28,045 nucleotides of DNA from CAYNXB01 sp964401045 (GCA_964401045.1 CAYNXB010000032.1:1-28045), one strand, 5' to 3'; numbered from the stretch's first letter, positions 1 to 8,616 are shown. Program-made: numbers and translations. Notes: a model not told the origin generated them from the letters alone.

Positions 1-1
1 G

Positions 2-772
2 GCCCAGGCCGAGCATGTCGGCACGCGGATGATGTGGGACACGATCGTGGACATCGATCTTGCCGGCGGGTCGCCATTCCGCGCGATCGGCGACAGCGGC
101 GAGGAATATGTGGGTGACGTGCTGGTGATCGCCACCGGCGCGCAGGCCAAGTGGCTCGGCGTGACCGGCGAGCAGGAGCTGGGCGGCAAGGGCGTCTCCG
201 CCTGTGCCACGTGCGACGGGTTCTTCTACCGCGGCAAGAAAGTTGCCGTGATCGGCGGCGGCAATACCGCGGTCGAGGAGGCGCTCTACCTCACCAACCA
301 TTCGCCCGACGTAACGCTGATCCACCGCCGCGATTCCCTGCGATCCGAGAAGATCCTGCAGGACCGGCTGTTCGCGAACGACAGGATTTCGGTGCTGTGG
401 AACAAGGAAGTGCTGCGCTTCGCGGGCGATCCGCTGGCCGGCGGGCTTACCCACCTGGAGCTGCGCGACACGGTCACCGGGGCGGCGAGCCAGCTTCCTG
501 TCGACGGCGCATTCGTCGCCATCGGCCATGCCCCCGCTACCGAGCTGTTCAAGGGCAAGCTCGAGATGGACGAGAGCGGCTACCTGGTGGTCGAACCCGG
601 CACGCCGAAGACGGCGATTCCCGGTGTGTTCGCCTGCGGTGACGTGATGGATCACACCTACCGCCAGGCAGTCACCGCCGCCGGCACCGGCTGCATGGCC
701 GCGCTCGATGCGGAGCGGTTCCTCGCCACGCTCGAGTTCGCCAGGAAGGAAGCTCTCGCCACGGCCGGGTAG
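2..772 (+). CDS. trxB: Thioredoxin reductase, 3' part (5' end outside window)
   Basis: NADPH-dependent flavoenzyme that reduces thioredoxin in the cytoplasm. The reading frame is open from base 2, so the N-terminal FAD-binding part lies upstream of the window. The visible part holds the end of the first FAD segment (VLVIATGA), the redox-active CATC disulfide motif at 203-214 followed by DGFFYR, the NADPH-binding GGGNTAVEEALYL segment with HRR, and the C-terminal FAD-binding GVFACGDVMDHTYRQA and GTGCMAALDAERF. These match E. coli TrxB almost block for block. The gene ends with TAG at 770-772. A 115-base gap separates it from the next gene, so it is probably not part of the following operon. 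Identity is secure; only the extent is incomplete. Confidence 0.97.
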   Translation, partial: AQAEHVGTRMMWDTIVDIDLAGGSPFRAIGDSGEEYVGDVLVIATGAQAKWLGVTGEQELGGKGVSACATCDGFFYRGKKVAVIGGGNTAVEEALYLTNHSPDVTLIHRRDSLRSEKILQDRLFANDRISVLWNKEVLRFAGDPLAGGLTHLELRDTVTGAASQLPVDGAFVAIGHAPATELFKGKLEMDESGYLVVEPGTPKTAIPGVFACGDVMDHTYRQAVTAAGTGCMAALDAERFLATLEFARKEALATAG

Positions 773-887
773 CGGTCGCAAGAATCATCGCCGCGGCAGA
801 GTGACTGGCGCTTCAAAATCCGCAGGTGACGAACGCGCTCGCCGGTGCCAGTATGCTCCCAACGAATAAGGGTCGGGAGCAGGACAG

Positions 888-1265
888 ATGCGATTTCACT
901 TCGCCCTGGCGGGCGCCTTGGCGCTGACGGCGATTGGCGTGGCGCCGGTCGCCGCGCACCACAGCTTCGCGATGTTCGACATGACCAAGGACGTGACCAT
1001 CACCGGCACGGTCAGGCAGTTCCAGTGGACCAATCCACACTCCTACATCCAGCTCATGGTGCCCGACGCCAGCGGCAAGCAGGTCGAGTGGAGCCTCGAG
1101 ATGGGCGCCCCGATGTATCTCTATGCGCGCCATTGGCGGCCCGGCTCGCTCAAGCCCGGCATGCGCATCACGATCACGCTCCACCCGCTCCGCAACGGCA
1201 AGCCGGGCGGCGTGGTGCAGACGGTGACCACGGCCGACGGCAAGGAAATCGGGAGGAACACCTAG
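888..1265 (+). CDS. Small exported DUF6152-family protein
   Basis: 125-residue protein with a signal peptide (about residues 1-24, ending VAAHH) and a compact beta-rich body. Landmarks are HHSFAMFD, ITGTVRQFQWTNPHSYIQL, the EWSLEMGAP block and SLKPGMRITITLHPLRNG, the pattern of the DUF6152 family. The function of that family is not established; members are periplasmic and often lie beside other exported proteins of unknown function. The start is supported by the purine-rich GGGAGCAGGA just upstream of the ATG. It is the first gene of a plus-strand operon, and its TAG (1263-1265) overlaps the GTG start of the next gene by one base, which implies translational coupling. Confidence 0.85.
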   Translation: MRFHFALAGALALTAIGVAPVAAHHSFAMFDMTKDVTITGTVRQFQWTNPHSYIQLMVPDASGKQVEWSLEMGAPMYLYARHWRPGSLKPGMRITITLHPLRNGKPGGVVQTVTTADGKEIGRNT

Positions 1266-2062
1266 TGCGCCGCGCCGTGGCGGCGCTGGCGATTGTTTGC
1301 CTGGCGCTCACCGGCCCTGCTGTGGCGCAGGATTCCGCCGCTAGTGCGGATGGCTCGACCAAGGCCCGGCTCGACGCTTTCGCCAAGCTACCCTATTGGC
1401 CAGGCTACTGGGTCAGCGAACAATACAACGGCACGACCATCAGCGGCACCGCGCCGCCCCGAAAGGAAGGCGCCGCGCCGTTTCAGCGGCTCAACGGCTT
1501 CGACGCGCCGCTCAACGACGAAGGCAAGGCGCGCCTGGCGGAAGCCAACCGCACTCGCGGCGGGCGCCGGGCGGACGGCTGGGGTTATCCGATGATGATG
1601 GACGCGGCGACGCCGTTTCAGGTCATGATCACGCCCGAGGAAACGCTGATCGTCAACGCATACGGCGAGACACGCCATATCTACACAGACGGTCGCCCTT
1701 TCCCCGCGGCGGAGGACATGTGGCCGACCGTGTGGGGCACCTCGATCGGCCATTGGGAAGGTCACACGCTGGTGGTCGAGACGGTGCAGGTGCAGATGCC
1801 TTACACCTACTTCCACGGCGCCCCGATATTTTCGGAGGAAGCGCACTATTTCGAGCGCATCCATCTCGATGGTGACCGGCTCGTCAGCGAATTCAGGGTC
1901 GAGGATCCGGTGACGCTCACCGGACCCTGGAGCCGGAAGATCACGCACGTCCGCGACACCGGCTTCGACCGCATGGTGCAGATGGATTTCTCGAACGATC
2001 GCACGGGCAACGAGAACGGCCTCAACACCATCGAGCCGCCCGCTGACGAGAGAGGGCAATGA
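1265..2062 (+). CDS. Exported protein of unknown function, paralogue 1
   Basis: 265 residues from a GTG start at 1265. The frame is open further upstream, but only this start gives a signal peptide (VRRAVAALAIVCLALTGPAVAQ), and GGAGG sits eight bases ahead of it. The mature part has no motif I can tie to an enzyme. It shows the conserved LPYWPGYWV opening, a PEETLIVNAYGETRHIYTDGR block, SIGHWEGHTLVVET and EDPVTLTGPWSRK. This block order recurs in exported proteins of unknown function from sphingomonads and related soil bacteria. The next gene is a close paralogue, so the pair arose by tandem duplication. The stop overlaps the next start as ATGA at 2059-2062. A role in the same extracytoplasmic pathway as its neighbours is inferred from the operon only. 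Confidence 0.85.
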   Translation: MRRAVAALAIVCLALTGPAVAQDSAASADGSTKARLDAFAKLPYWPGYWVSEQYNGTTISGTAPPRKEGAAPFQRLNGFDAPLNDEGKARLAEANRTRGGRRADGWGYPMMMDAATPFQVMITPEETLIVNAYGETRHIYTDGRPFPAAEDMWPTVWGTSIGHWEGHTLVVETVQVQMPYTYFHGAPIFSEEAHYFERIHLDGDRLVSEFRVEDPVTLTGPWSRKITHVRDTGFDRMVQMDFSNDRTGNENGLNTIEPPADERGQ

Positions 2063-2850
2063 AGCTCGCTACCGCGATCGCCGTGATCGTGCTGGCGACC
2101 GCGGGCCCGGCAGCCGCACAGGAGTCACAACAGCAAGCGCGAACCGAGGCGTTCGCCAAGCTGCCGTACTGGCCCGGTTACTGGGTCGGCGAAACCGCCG
2201 CCGGCACTACGATCAGCGGCATGGGGCAAACGGGCGACATCTCCCCGGACGCGAATCCGGACGGCGGCATTGCCATGTGGAACAACAAGGCCCCGTGGAA
2301 CGACGAAGGCAAGCGCCGAACCGCTGAAGTGATGAGCACTCAGGGCCACAGGAAGGGCCTTGGCTGGGGCTTTCCGCTGATGATGAACTCATCGACGCCG
2401 GTCCAATTCCTCATCACGCCGGAGGAAGTGCTGATCGTCAACGCCTACAAGGAAACGCGGCACATCTACACCGATGGGCGCGATCATCCTCCAGCCGACG
2501 ATTTGTGGCCCACCGTTACCGGCAACTCGATCGGCCATTGGGAAGGCGACACGCTGGTGATCGATACCATTATGGTCAGCCCTCCCAACGATTTCTTCCA
2601 GGGGAATGCGCCGCTCAGCGACCAGGCGCATTACCGGGAGCGCATCCGGGCCGAGGGCGACAAGCTGAGCACGGAATGGACGATCGAGGATCCGGTCACT
2701 TTGAGCGGCCCCTGGAAGACCACCGTCAGGCTGGTTCGCGAAGAAGGCTTCGACCGCATGATCGAAGTCAATTGGGACAATGACCGCACGGGCTCGGACG
2801 GTGCGGAAAACACCATCGAGCCGCCTGCAGACGAGAGGGAAAGCCAATGA
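2059..2850 (+). CDS. Exported protein of unknown function, paralogue 2
   Basis: 263 residues, starting with a signal peptide that ends GPAAAQ. It aligns along its whole length with the preceding gene: AFAKLPYWPGYWVGE, GTTISG, PEEVLIVNAYKETRHIYTDGR, SIGHWEGDTLVIDT, EDPVTLSGPWK and the shared C-terminal NDRTG and NTIEPPADER. The main differences lie around residues 40-75 (NPDGGIAMWNNK here) and 165-180, where substrate or partner contacts might differ. Both ends overlap neighbours as ATGA (2059-2062 and 2847-2850), so it lies in the middle of a translationally coupled set. No catalytic motif is visible. Exported location is well supported; function is unknown. Confidence 0.85.
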   Translation: MKLATAIAVIVLATAGPAAAQESQQQARTEAFAKLPYWPGYWVGETAAGTTISGMGQTGDISPDANPDGGIAMWNNKAPWNDEGKRRTAEVMSTQGHRKGLGWGFPLMMNSSTPVQFLITPEEVLIVNAYKETRHIYTDGRDHPPADDLWPTVTGNSIGHWEGDTLVIDTIMVSPPNDFFQGNAPLSDQAHYRERIRAEGDKLSTEWTIEDPVTLSGPWKTTVRLVREEGFDRMIEVNWDNDRTGSDGAENTIEPPADERESQ

Positions 2851-3866
2851 GAACCATCGCAACGATCGTCGTCGCCGCTTTCGCGTGGGCGCTTTCCGCA
2901 CCGGCTGCCGCGCAAGGCCAGCCTGCGCCCGAGACGAGCGTCGACATCACCCCGATACCCGGCGTCGTCTCCGGTGACGCGCAGTGGAAGACGGTCTGGG
3001 CGGGCCCGATGATCGTCGACGGGATGACCGCCGCAGCGGACGGCAGCGTGCTGTTCGCCCAGGAACAGAGCAATTCGATCATCAAGGTCTGGCCCGACGG
3101 CAAGTGGTGGGTGCAGTGGCCGTTCGTCGCAGGGGCGGGCTCGGTCTCGATCGACGCGCAGGGCCGCACGTTCGCGGCCGACCGCTCATGCACCGATCCG
3201 GGCCTTGGGCTTGGCGCGAATTGCACCGTCCTCTCGAAGATCGTGCAGCTGACGCCCGAACGGAAGACGATCGCCGACAAGTTCGCCGACGGCAGCACGC
3301 TCGGCCGCATCAACGATCTCGCGGCAGACGGGCACGGCGGCGCATACTATACCCAAGGGGGTCTGTTCCACGCCAAGGCCGATGGAACGGTCGATACGGT
3401 GGTCGCAGGCGGCAACCCGCAGCAACCGGACGCCGTGTTCACCAATGGCCTCGTGCTCAGCGCCGACGGCAAGACGCTCTATGTCACCAACCGGGTGACG
3501 ATCCTGGCGTTCGATGTCGCTGCCGACGGCTCTCTTTCGAACCGTCGCGATTTCGCAAAGCTCGCCAACGAGCCGCAGGGCAGCTTCGGCGGTGACGGGA
3601 TGACAGTCGATGCCGACGGCCGGCTCTACGTCACCGGCGGTCCGGGACTCTACGTGTTCGACAAGGCCGGCAAGCAGCTCGGGATCATCCCGGTTCCGCG
3701 CCGCGCCATCACCGCCACTTTCGCCGGTCCGGACCGCAAGACGCTCTACATCGGCACCTTGGGCGCCAACACGCCGACTGGTGAGAACTGGGCCACGCCC
3801 CAGGGCGTGCGCAATATCGCGGCAACGATCTACGCCGTACCGACGCTGGCGGCCGGCCGAAAATAA
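2847..3866 (+). CDS. Exported SMP-30/gluconolactonase-like beta-propeller
   Basis: 339 residues with a signal peptide (about 1-23, ending APAAAQ). The body repeats the six-bladed propeller signature of the SMP-30/gluconolactonase/LRE superfamily: DGMTAAADGSVLFAQE, GRINDLAADGHGGAYYT, TNGLVLSADGKTLYVTN and GDGMTVDADGRLYVTGG. The Asn of RIND and TNG and the Asp of GDG fall where this superfamily carries metal-ligand residues. The usual first ligand, the Glu of EGP, appears as the Asp of VDG, so activity as a classical lactonase is uncertain. Known members hydrolyse sugar lactones or other cyclic esters. It is coupled to the preceding gene by ATGA and followed after 28 bases by the ThDP enzyme. 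A second propeller lies at 10855-11817. Confidence 0.85.
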   Translation: MRTIATIVVAAFAWALSAPAAAQGQPAPETSVDITPIPGVVSGDAQWKTVWAGPMIVDGMTAAADGSVLFAQEQSNSIIKVWPDGKWWVQWPFVAGAGSVSIDAQGRTFAADRSCTDPGLGLGANCTVLSKIVQLTPERKTIADKFADGSTLGRINDLAADGHGGAYYTQGGLFHAKADGTVDTVVAGGNPQQPDAVFTNGLVLSADGKTLYVTNRVTILAFDVAADGSLSNRRDFAKLANEPQGSFGGDGMTVDADGRLYVTGGPGLYVFDKAGKQLGIIPVPRRAITATFAGPDRKTLYIGTLGANTPTGENWATPQGVRNIAATIYAVPTLAAGRK

Positions 3867-3894
3867 CCCTACCGCCGCCGCCGGAAGGAATACG

Positions 3895-5520
3895 ATGAAA
3901 GTCAGTGCGGCGGTTGCCGAGATTCTAAAGCGCGAAGGTGTCGATACGCTGTTCGCCTACCCGCGCAACGGCGTGATCGAGGAAGCGGCCAAGGCCGGCA
4001 TCCGAACCGTGATCGTGCGGCAGGAGCGTACCGGGCTGCATATGGCCGACGCGCTTTCGCGCCTCAGCCGGGGCAAGCGCATGGGCGTGTTCGCGATGCA
4101 GCACGGTCCGGGGACCGAGAACGCCTATGGCGGCGTCGCGCAAGCGTTCAGCGAGAGCGTGCCGATGCTGGTGCTGCCGATGGGCTATTCGCGCCGCCTT
4201 GCACACGTCCCGGGCAACTACAACGCCGCCCGCAGCATGCAGGACATCTCGAAGACCTGCGAGGCGCTGATGCTGGCTGACGAAACCGCCCCGGCCCTGC
4301 GCCGCGCCTTCACCGCGCTGAGGAACGGACGCGGCGGCCCGGCGGTGCTCGAGCTGCCGTGGGATGTGATGGGCGAGGAGCTGGGCGTGGAGCTCGACTA
4401 TCGTCCGGTGGCGCACACCCGCACTGCGCCCGATCCGGCGGATGTAGAGCGCGCCGCTGAATTGCTGGCGCAAGCGAAGCGGCCGGTGATCCATGCGGGG
4501 CAAGGCGTGCATTGGGCGCAAGCCTACGCCGAGCTGAAGGAACTGGCGGAGCTGCTCGCCGCGCCTGTCTCGACCAGCCTCGAAGGCAAGAGCGCGTTCG
4601 ATGAGACGCATCCCCTCGCGCTCGGCTCGGGCGGAGCGGCGATCCCCGGCCAGTTGCGTAGGTTCCTCGATGAAGCCGATGTGATCCTCGGCATCGGCTG
4701 CTCGTTCGCCGAGACCTCGTTCGGAGTCAGGATGCCGGCCGGCAAGCGGGTGATCCACGCCACGCTCGACCCGCGAGACTTCAATCGCGGCGTCGAGTGC
4801 GAAATCGCGCTGGCGGGCGACGCCAGGCTGACCCTCGCCGCGCTGATCGAGGCGTTGCGCAACCGGATCGAGCCGCGCGCCATCGAACCCATCGGCAAAG
4901 CCATCGCCGCCGCCGAAGCGGCCTGGATGACGGACTGGCTGCCGTTACTCGAAAGCGAGGAGGCGCCGCTTTCGCCCTATCGCGTGCTGTGGGAGCTGCA
5001 GAAGACGGTCGACGTCGGCAACACGATCATCACCCACGATGCCGGAAGCCCGCGCGACCAGCTCACGCCGTTCTGGAAAACGACAGCGCCCTTCACCTAC
5101 CTCGGTTGGGGCAAGTCGACCCAGCTCGGCTATGGGCTCGGGCTGGCGATGGGCGCCAAGCTCGCCTGCCCGGACAAGCTGTGCATCAACGTGTGGGGCG
5201 ACGCCGCTATCGGCTTCACCGGGATGGACTTCGAGACGGCTGCTCGCGAGCGGCTGCCGATCCTCTCGATTCTGCTCAACAACTCGGCGATGGCGATCGA
5301 ATTGGACGTGATGCCCCAGGCGACCGAACTCTACCGCGCGACCGACATCTCGGGCGATTACGCCGCCTTCGCCCGCGCGCTCGGCGGCTATGGCGAACGG
5401 ATCGAGAAGCCGGGAGACATTGCGCCCGCGATCCGCCGCGGCATCGCCGCGACAGAGGCCGGCCAACCCGCGCTGCTCGAGTTCATTACCGCCAAGGAAA
5501 AACGCGCGAGCCGACTTTAG
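3895..5520 (+). CDS. Thiamine diphosphate-dependent enzyme, acetolactate synthase/decarboxylase-like
   Basis: 541 residues, cytoplasmic, with the three-domain order of the pyruvate-oxidase/acetohydroxyacid-synthase superfamily. Glu44 in VRQERTGLHMADALSR is in the position of the Glu that activates the cofactor. The central domain spans about 190-330. The ThDP/Mg site is WGDAAIGFTG...NN, with Asp436 and Asn462-Asn463 at normal spacing. The frame is open upstream, but ATG 3895 follows GGAAGGAA and begins the family's usual N-terminus. Members carry out C-C bond cleavage or formation on 2-oxo acids, oxalyl-CoA or acyloin-like substrates; which one applies here cannot be told. The position between an exported propeller and an MFS carrier suggests a step acting on an imported catabolite. 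It is not an obvious ilvB, because no small regulatory subunit gene follows. Confidence 0.88.
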   Translation: MKVSAAVAEILKREGVDTLFAYPRNGVIEEAAKAGIRTVIVRQERTGLHMADALSRLSRGKRMGVFAMQHGPGTENAYGGVAQAFSESVPMLVLPMGYSRRLAHVPGNYNAARSMQDISKTCEALMLADETAPALRRAFTALRNGRGGPAVLELPWDVMGEELGVELDYRPVAHTRTAPDPADVERAAELLAQAKRPVIHAGQGVHWAQAYAELKELAELLAAPVSTSLEGKSAFDETHPLALGSGGAAIPGQLRRFLDEADVILGIGCSFAETSFGVRMPAGKRVIHATLDPRDFNRGVECEIALAGDARLTLAALIEALRNRIEPRAIEPIGKAIAAAEAAWMTDWLPLLESEEAPLSPYRVLWELQKTVDVGNTIITHDAGSPRDQLTPFWKTTAPFTYLGWGKSTQLGYGLGLAMGAKLACPDKLCINVWGDAAIGFTGMDFETAARERLPILSILLNNSAMAIELDVMPQATELYRATDISGDYAAFARALGGYGERIEKPGDIAPAIRRGIAATEAGQPALLEFITAKEKRASRL

Positions 5521-5545
5521 GCCGGCCAGGGGGGGAGAGACGATC

Positions 5546-6862
5546 ATGGCGAGCAGGCCCGCGATATCCCCGGCGCGCAGCTGGTGGGCGATCTTCGTGT
5601 TCATGATCGCGCTGATGTTCAACTTCCTCGACCGGCAGTTGATGACGCTGCTGATCACCCCCATCAAAGCCGATTTCGGACTCAGCGACACCGAAGTCAG
5701 CCTGCTGATCGGGTTCGCCTTCGTGCTGTTCTATGTGCTCGCGGGAATTCCGGTGGCGCGGTTCATCGATCGCGGCCCGCGCAAATGGATCGTCGCCGGA
5801 GCGATCACCTTCTGGAGCCTGATGACCGCCGCCTGCGGCCTGGCGCACAATTTCTGGCAATTGCTGCTCGCGCGAATGCTGGTGGGCGTGGGCGAAAGCT
5901 GCAACGCGCCCGGCACTTATTCGATGGCCAGCGACATGTTCCCGCGCGAGCGGCTCGCAAAGCCGATCGCAACCGTCGGCATCGGGCAGGTCGCCGGCCA
6001 GGGTGTCGCGCTGCTGGTCGGCGGCTGGCTTATCCTCGAGCTGACCGCGATCGGCCCGCAGAGCTTTCCCATCGTCGGCACGCTCAAGCCCTGGCAGATG
6101 ACTTTCGTTATCGTGGGCCTGCCGGGCGTGCTGTGGGCGCTGCTGTTGCTCGCCACCGTGCCCGAGCCGCCGCGCCGCGAGGCGGCAGGCGCCCGCACGC
6201 CCGACTTCGGCGAGACGGTCGGGTTCCTGTGGAGCCGCAGGCGCGGCTACGGCCCGATGTTCATGGCCAATGCGATCAAGGCGATGCTGAGCTTCGGCGT
6301 CACCGTGTGGAGCCCGGTGTTCTTCGAGCGCAAGTTCGACATGGCGCCGGGCGAACCGGGGCCGACGCTCGGCCTCATCGCGATCATCGTGTCTCCGATC
6401 GGGCTTCTGTCCGGGGGCTGGCTGGCCGAACGGATGGCGCTGAAGGGCATCAAGGACGCCAACATGCGGATGGTCTATTACGTGACCATTCCGCTGATTC
6501 CGGTCGCCGTACTGTTCCCGCTGGTCGATCAGCAATGGCTGGCGTTCGCGCTTGTCGGCGCCTCGCTGATGCTCGGCTCGATGGGCTCCGGCCCGGCAAA
6601 CGCGGCGATCCAGGGCGTCACGCCCGGCCGCATGCGCGGCACGACCACCGCGATCTACATCGCGATCTACAACGTCATCGGCTACGGCCTCGGCCCCCTG
6701 ATCGTGGGCTGGTTCAACGACAACGTGTTCGGCGAACAGGGCATCGCCAGCTCGATGGTGGTGCTGGCGGTGATCGCCGGCCCCCTCGGCCTGATCTGCG
6801 CGTGGCTTTCGCTCAAGCCTTATGCGCGCGAGATCGAGGCCGCGGAGGCGCGCGGCGATTAG
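5546..6862 (+). CDS. MFS transporter, spinster-like
   Basis: 438-residue inner-membrane carrier with about twelve hydrophobic helices. MFS motif A is seen as ARFIDRGPRKWIVAG between helices 2 and 3. ARMLVGVGESCNAPGTYSMASDMFPRERLAKP is typical of the spinster-like subgroup found in sphingomonad catabolic clusters. ATG 5546 is preceded by a G-rich GGGGGAGAGA ribosome site; the frame stays open upstream but lacks a helix there. It is the last gene of the plus-strand operon, 25 bases after the ThDP enzyme, so it probably imports the substrate or an oxidation product, although export cannot be excluded. Its stop overlaps the stop of the opposing gene at 6859-6862. Confidence 0.92.
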   Translation: MASRPAISPARSWWAIFVFMIALMFNFLDRQLMTLLITPIKADFGLSDTEVSLLIGFAFVLFYVLAGIPVARFIDRGPRKWIVAGAITFWSLMTAACGLAHNFWQLLLARMLVGVGESCNAPGTYSMASDMFPRERLAKPIATVGIGQVAGQGVALLVGGWLILELTAIGPQSFPIVGTLKPWQMTFVIVGLPGVLWALLLLATVPEPPRREAAGARTPDFGETVGFLWSRRRGYGPMFMANAIKAMLSFGVTVWSPVFFERKFDMAPGEPGPTLGLIAIIVSPIGLLSGGWLAERMALKGIKDANMRMVYYVTIPLIPVAVLFPLVDQQWLAFALVGASLMLGSMGSGPANAAIQGVTPGRMRGTTTAIYIAIYNVIGYGLGPLIVGWFNDNVFGEQGIASSMVVLAVIAGPLGLICAWLSLKPYAREIEAAEARGD

Positions 6863-8616
6863 CGCGGTTTCATGCCGTAGGGCAGCTCCGAAGTGTAGGC
6901 CTGGATCTCGGCGATCTGGCCGCGGTCGAAGTGAAACAGCTCGATCACCTGGTAGGTCAGCGGATAGCCGTTGCCCGACGATGCCGGCACATCCTCGAAT
7001 GTGCGGTAGATGATCAGGCCCCGCGCCTCGTCGGCCGCGACCACTTGCCGGTCACGTACCCGGGCCACTTCGCGCAGGCCGGGATTCGAATAGGGCGATA
7101 CGCAATCGCCCATGTCCTGGCCGTTGACCAACCAGCGGCAATCGGCCGCCTGCCCGGTCGGCGCCGAGCCGTGGCTGTTGATCGCGGCATAGACCCGCTC
7201 GGCCCCCGCGATCATTTCGGATCGGCTGGTGCGGCGGCCGACCGGCAACACGGCGTACTTCGGCGCACCGTTCGGCTCGGCATAGGGGGCGCCGTATTCC
7301 TTGCGCCGGATCAGCGCGTCGATCCCGCCGACTTCACGTCCCGCGGAGGTGACCGTCACCGCGGCCCACGAAGGCTGGCCGTGTTCCTCGATACGGCCGA
7401 TCCACACCGCCTTGCCGGTGGACGGGTCGGCGACCACTAGCGGCGACTTGTCGATCCCGGTCACGGCCGCCCAGATGCCCTCGCCCACGCGGATACCAAC
7501 CGAGTTTTCAGCGTAAGCCACCTTGTCGGCCCAGTTCACGCTGCGCCACTTGTTGTCGACGTAGCCCGCCATCACCGAATTTGCCTGGCCGGTGAGGCAC
7601 GCGGCGTCGCACTTGCCGATATCGGCGGCGTGATCCGGCGCGGCCCCTGTCGGGCCCCAGAACGGGTTGTGCATGAAATAGGGCACGTAAGTGAATACTG
7701 CTTCGATGCGGCTGATCTCGGCGTTCCTGATGCGGAAAGCCTCGAGCAGGGTGATCGAGTTCGGCCACTTGAGCGCGGTCTTCATCTCCTTGCCGTTGGT
7801 CAGCAGGTAACGGTCCCACTCGTTGGCGTGGTCGAAGAACCCGCGCCCGACGGCGACGCCGCGCTCCTCGTCGATGATGAAGAAATCGCGCCGGACGCGC
7901 TTGTTGATCTTGTAGATTCCCAGCTCGAACTGCGCGCGGCAGCCGCTGGCGATCGCCGAAGCGTTGCCCCCCGCGCTGCCCGGGACCGGTGCAGTGGTCG
8001 AGATGCCGTTTTCGAGCCGCCCGCAATCCTCGCTGAACGGCGTGAACACCTGGCCGTCATTGAGCTCGACGGTGCTGAAATAGCCGTCGGCGATCGACAG
8101 CATGCGTTCGCGCGGGCGGCGCTGCTCGGGCGGGAGCACCTGGTTGAACTCGGGATCGTGCTCCATCTTGGTCACGTCGCCGAACGGCGCGGGCAGCGCA
8201 GTCTTGCGGTGGACCACCGTCTCGATCTCGTCGATCGCGCCGTCCTTCACGTGAATACGCATCGCGTAGATCGCCGGCTTGCCGTTCTCGATCACCGAAC
8301 CGAACCACGCGGCGTTGCCAGTGCTCGGATCGGCCGCCTCGAGCCCGACCTTGTCGACCTTGTCCACCGTGTCCCACAGCCCTTCGCCAATGGGGATGAA
8401 CACATTGTTCTCGGCATAGCGGACGTTGTGCGCGAGCTTCAGTTGCGACGGATCGCGCGCCGGCAGCGCCTTCATGTAGCCGCGCAGGAAATCGATCAGG
8501 CACGCCCGATCGCAGGCGGGATTGCGAACCGCGCTGTCCTCGCCTGGAGCCTGGGCCATGGCCGGCGTGGCCGAGAACACCGCAGCCGCAGCCACCAGTC
8601 GGAATATCGCGCGCAT
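6859..8616 (-). CDS. Exported protein with two tandem NTF2-like (DUF8021-like) units
   Basis: 585 residues. ATG 8616 is preferred over the upstream ATGs at 8634 and 8622 because AGGGGA lies six bases ahead of it and a signal peptide (MRAIFRLVAAAAVFSATPAMAQ) follows at once. The mature protein is a complete internal duplication: unit 1 at about residues 35-313 and unit 2 at about 336-585. Both carry, in order, CDxACL, YAEN, GEGxW, ADPSTGxAxWxGxIExG, an RRK/HRK block, a DC-L-NG block, a DE-RG strand and a final ELPYGM or VPYFMHNPF. The style resembles the DUF8021/SnoaL-like family, which I name tentatively. No enzyme activity can be assigned. It lies 22 bases downstream of the PQQ dehydrogenase and is surely co-transcribed with it. 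Confidence 0.82.
   Translation of the reverse strand: MRAIFRLVAAAAVFSATPAMAQAPGEDSAVRNPACDRACLIDFLRGYMKALPARDPSQLKLAHNVRYAENNVFIPIGEGLWDTVDKVDKVGLEAADPSTGNAAWFGSVIENGKPAIYAMRIHVKDGAIDEIETVVHRKTALPAPFGDVTKMEHDPEFNQVLPPEQRRPRERMLSIADGYFSTVELNDGQVFTPFSEDCGRLENGISTTAPVPGSAGGNASAIASGCRAQFELGIYKINKRVRRDFFIIDEERGVAVGRGFFDHANEWDRYLLTNGKEMKTALKWPNSITLLEAFRIRNAEISRIEAVFTYVPYFMHNPFWGPTGAAPDHAADIGKCDAACLTGQANSVMAGYVDNKWRSVNWADKVAYAENSVGIRVGEGIWAAVTGIDKSPLVVADPSTGKAVWIGRIEEHGQPSWAAVTVTSAGREVGGIDALIRRKEYGAPYAEPNGAPKYAVLPVGRRTSRSEMIAGAERVYAAINSHGSAPTGQAADCRWLVNGQDMGDCVSPYSNPGLREVARVRDRQVVAADEARGLIIYRTFEDVPASSGNGYPLTYQVIELFHFDRGQIAEIQAYTSELPYGMKPR

Noticed and set aside
773..887. Promoter for the first operon (GTGACG ... 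TATGCT)
   Set aside because: The spacing is about 20 bases and neither element is close to consensus, so I cannot place the promoter.
845..1264. N-terminal extension of paralogue 1 across the DUF6152 gene
   Set aside because: The extension has no signal peptide and overlaps a credible gene in another frame; GTG 1265 with GGAGG and a signal peptide explains the protein better.
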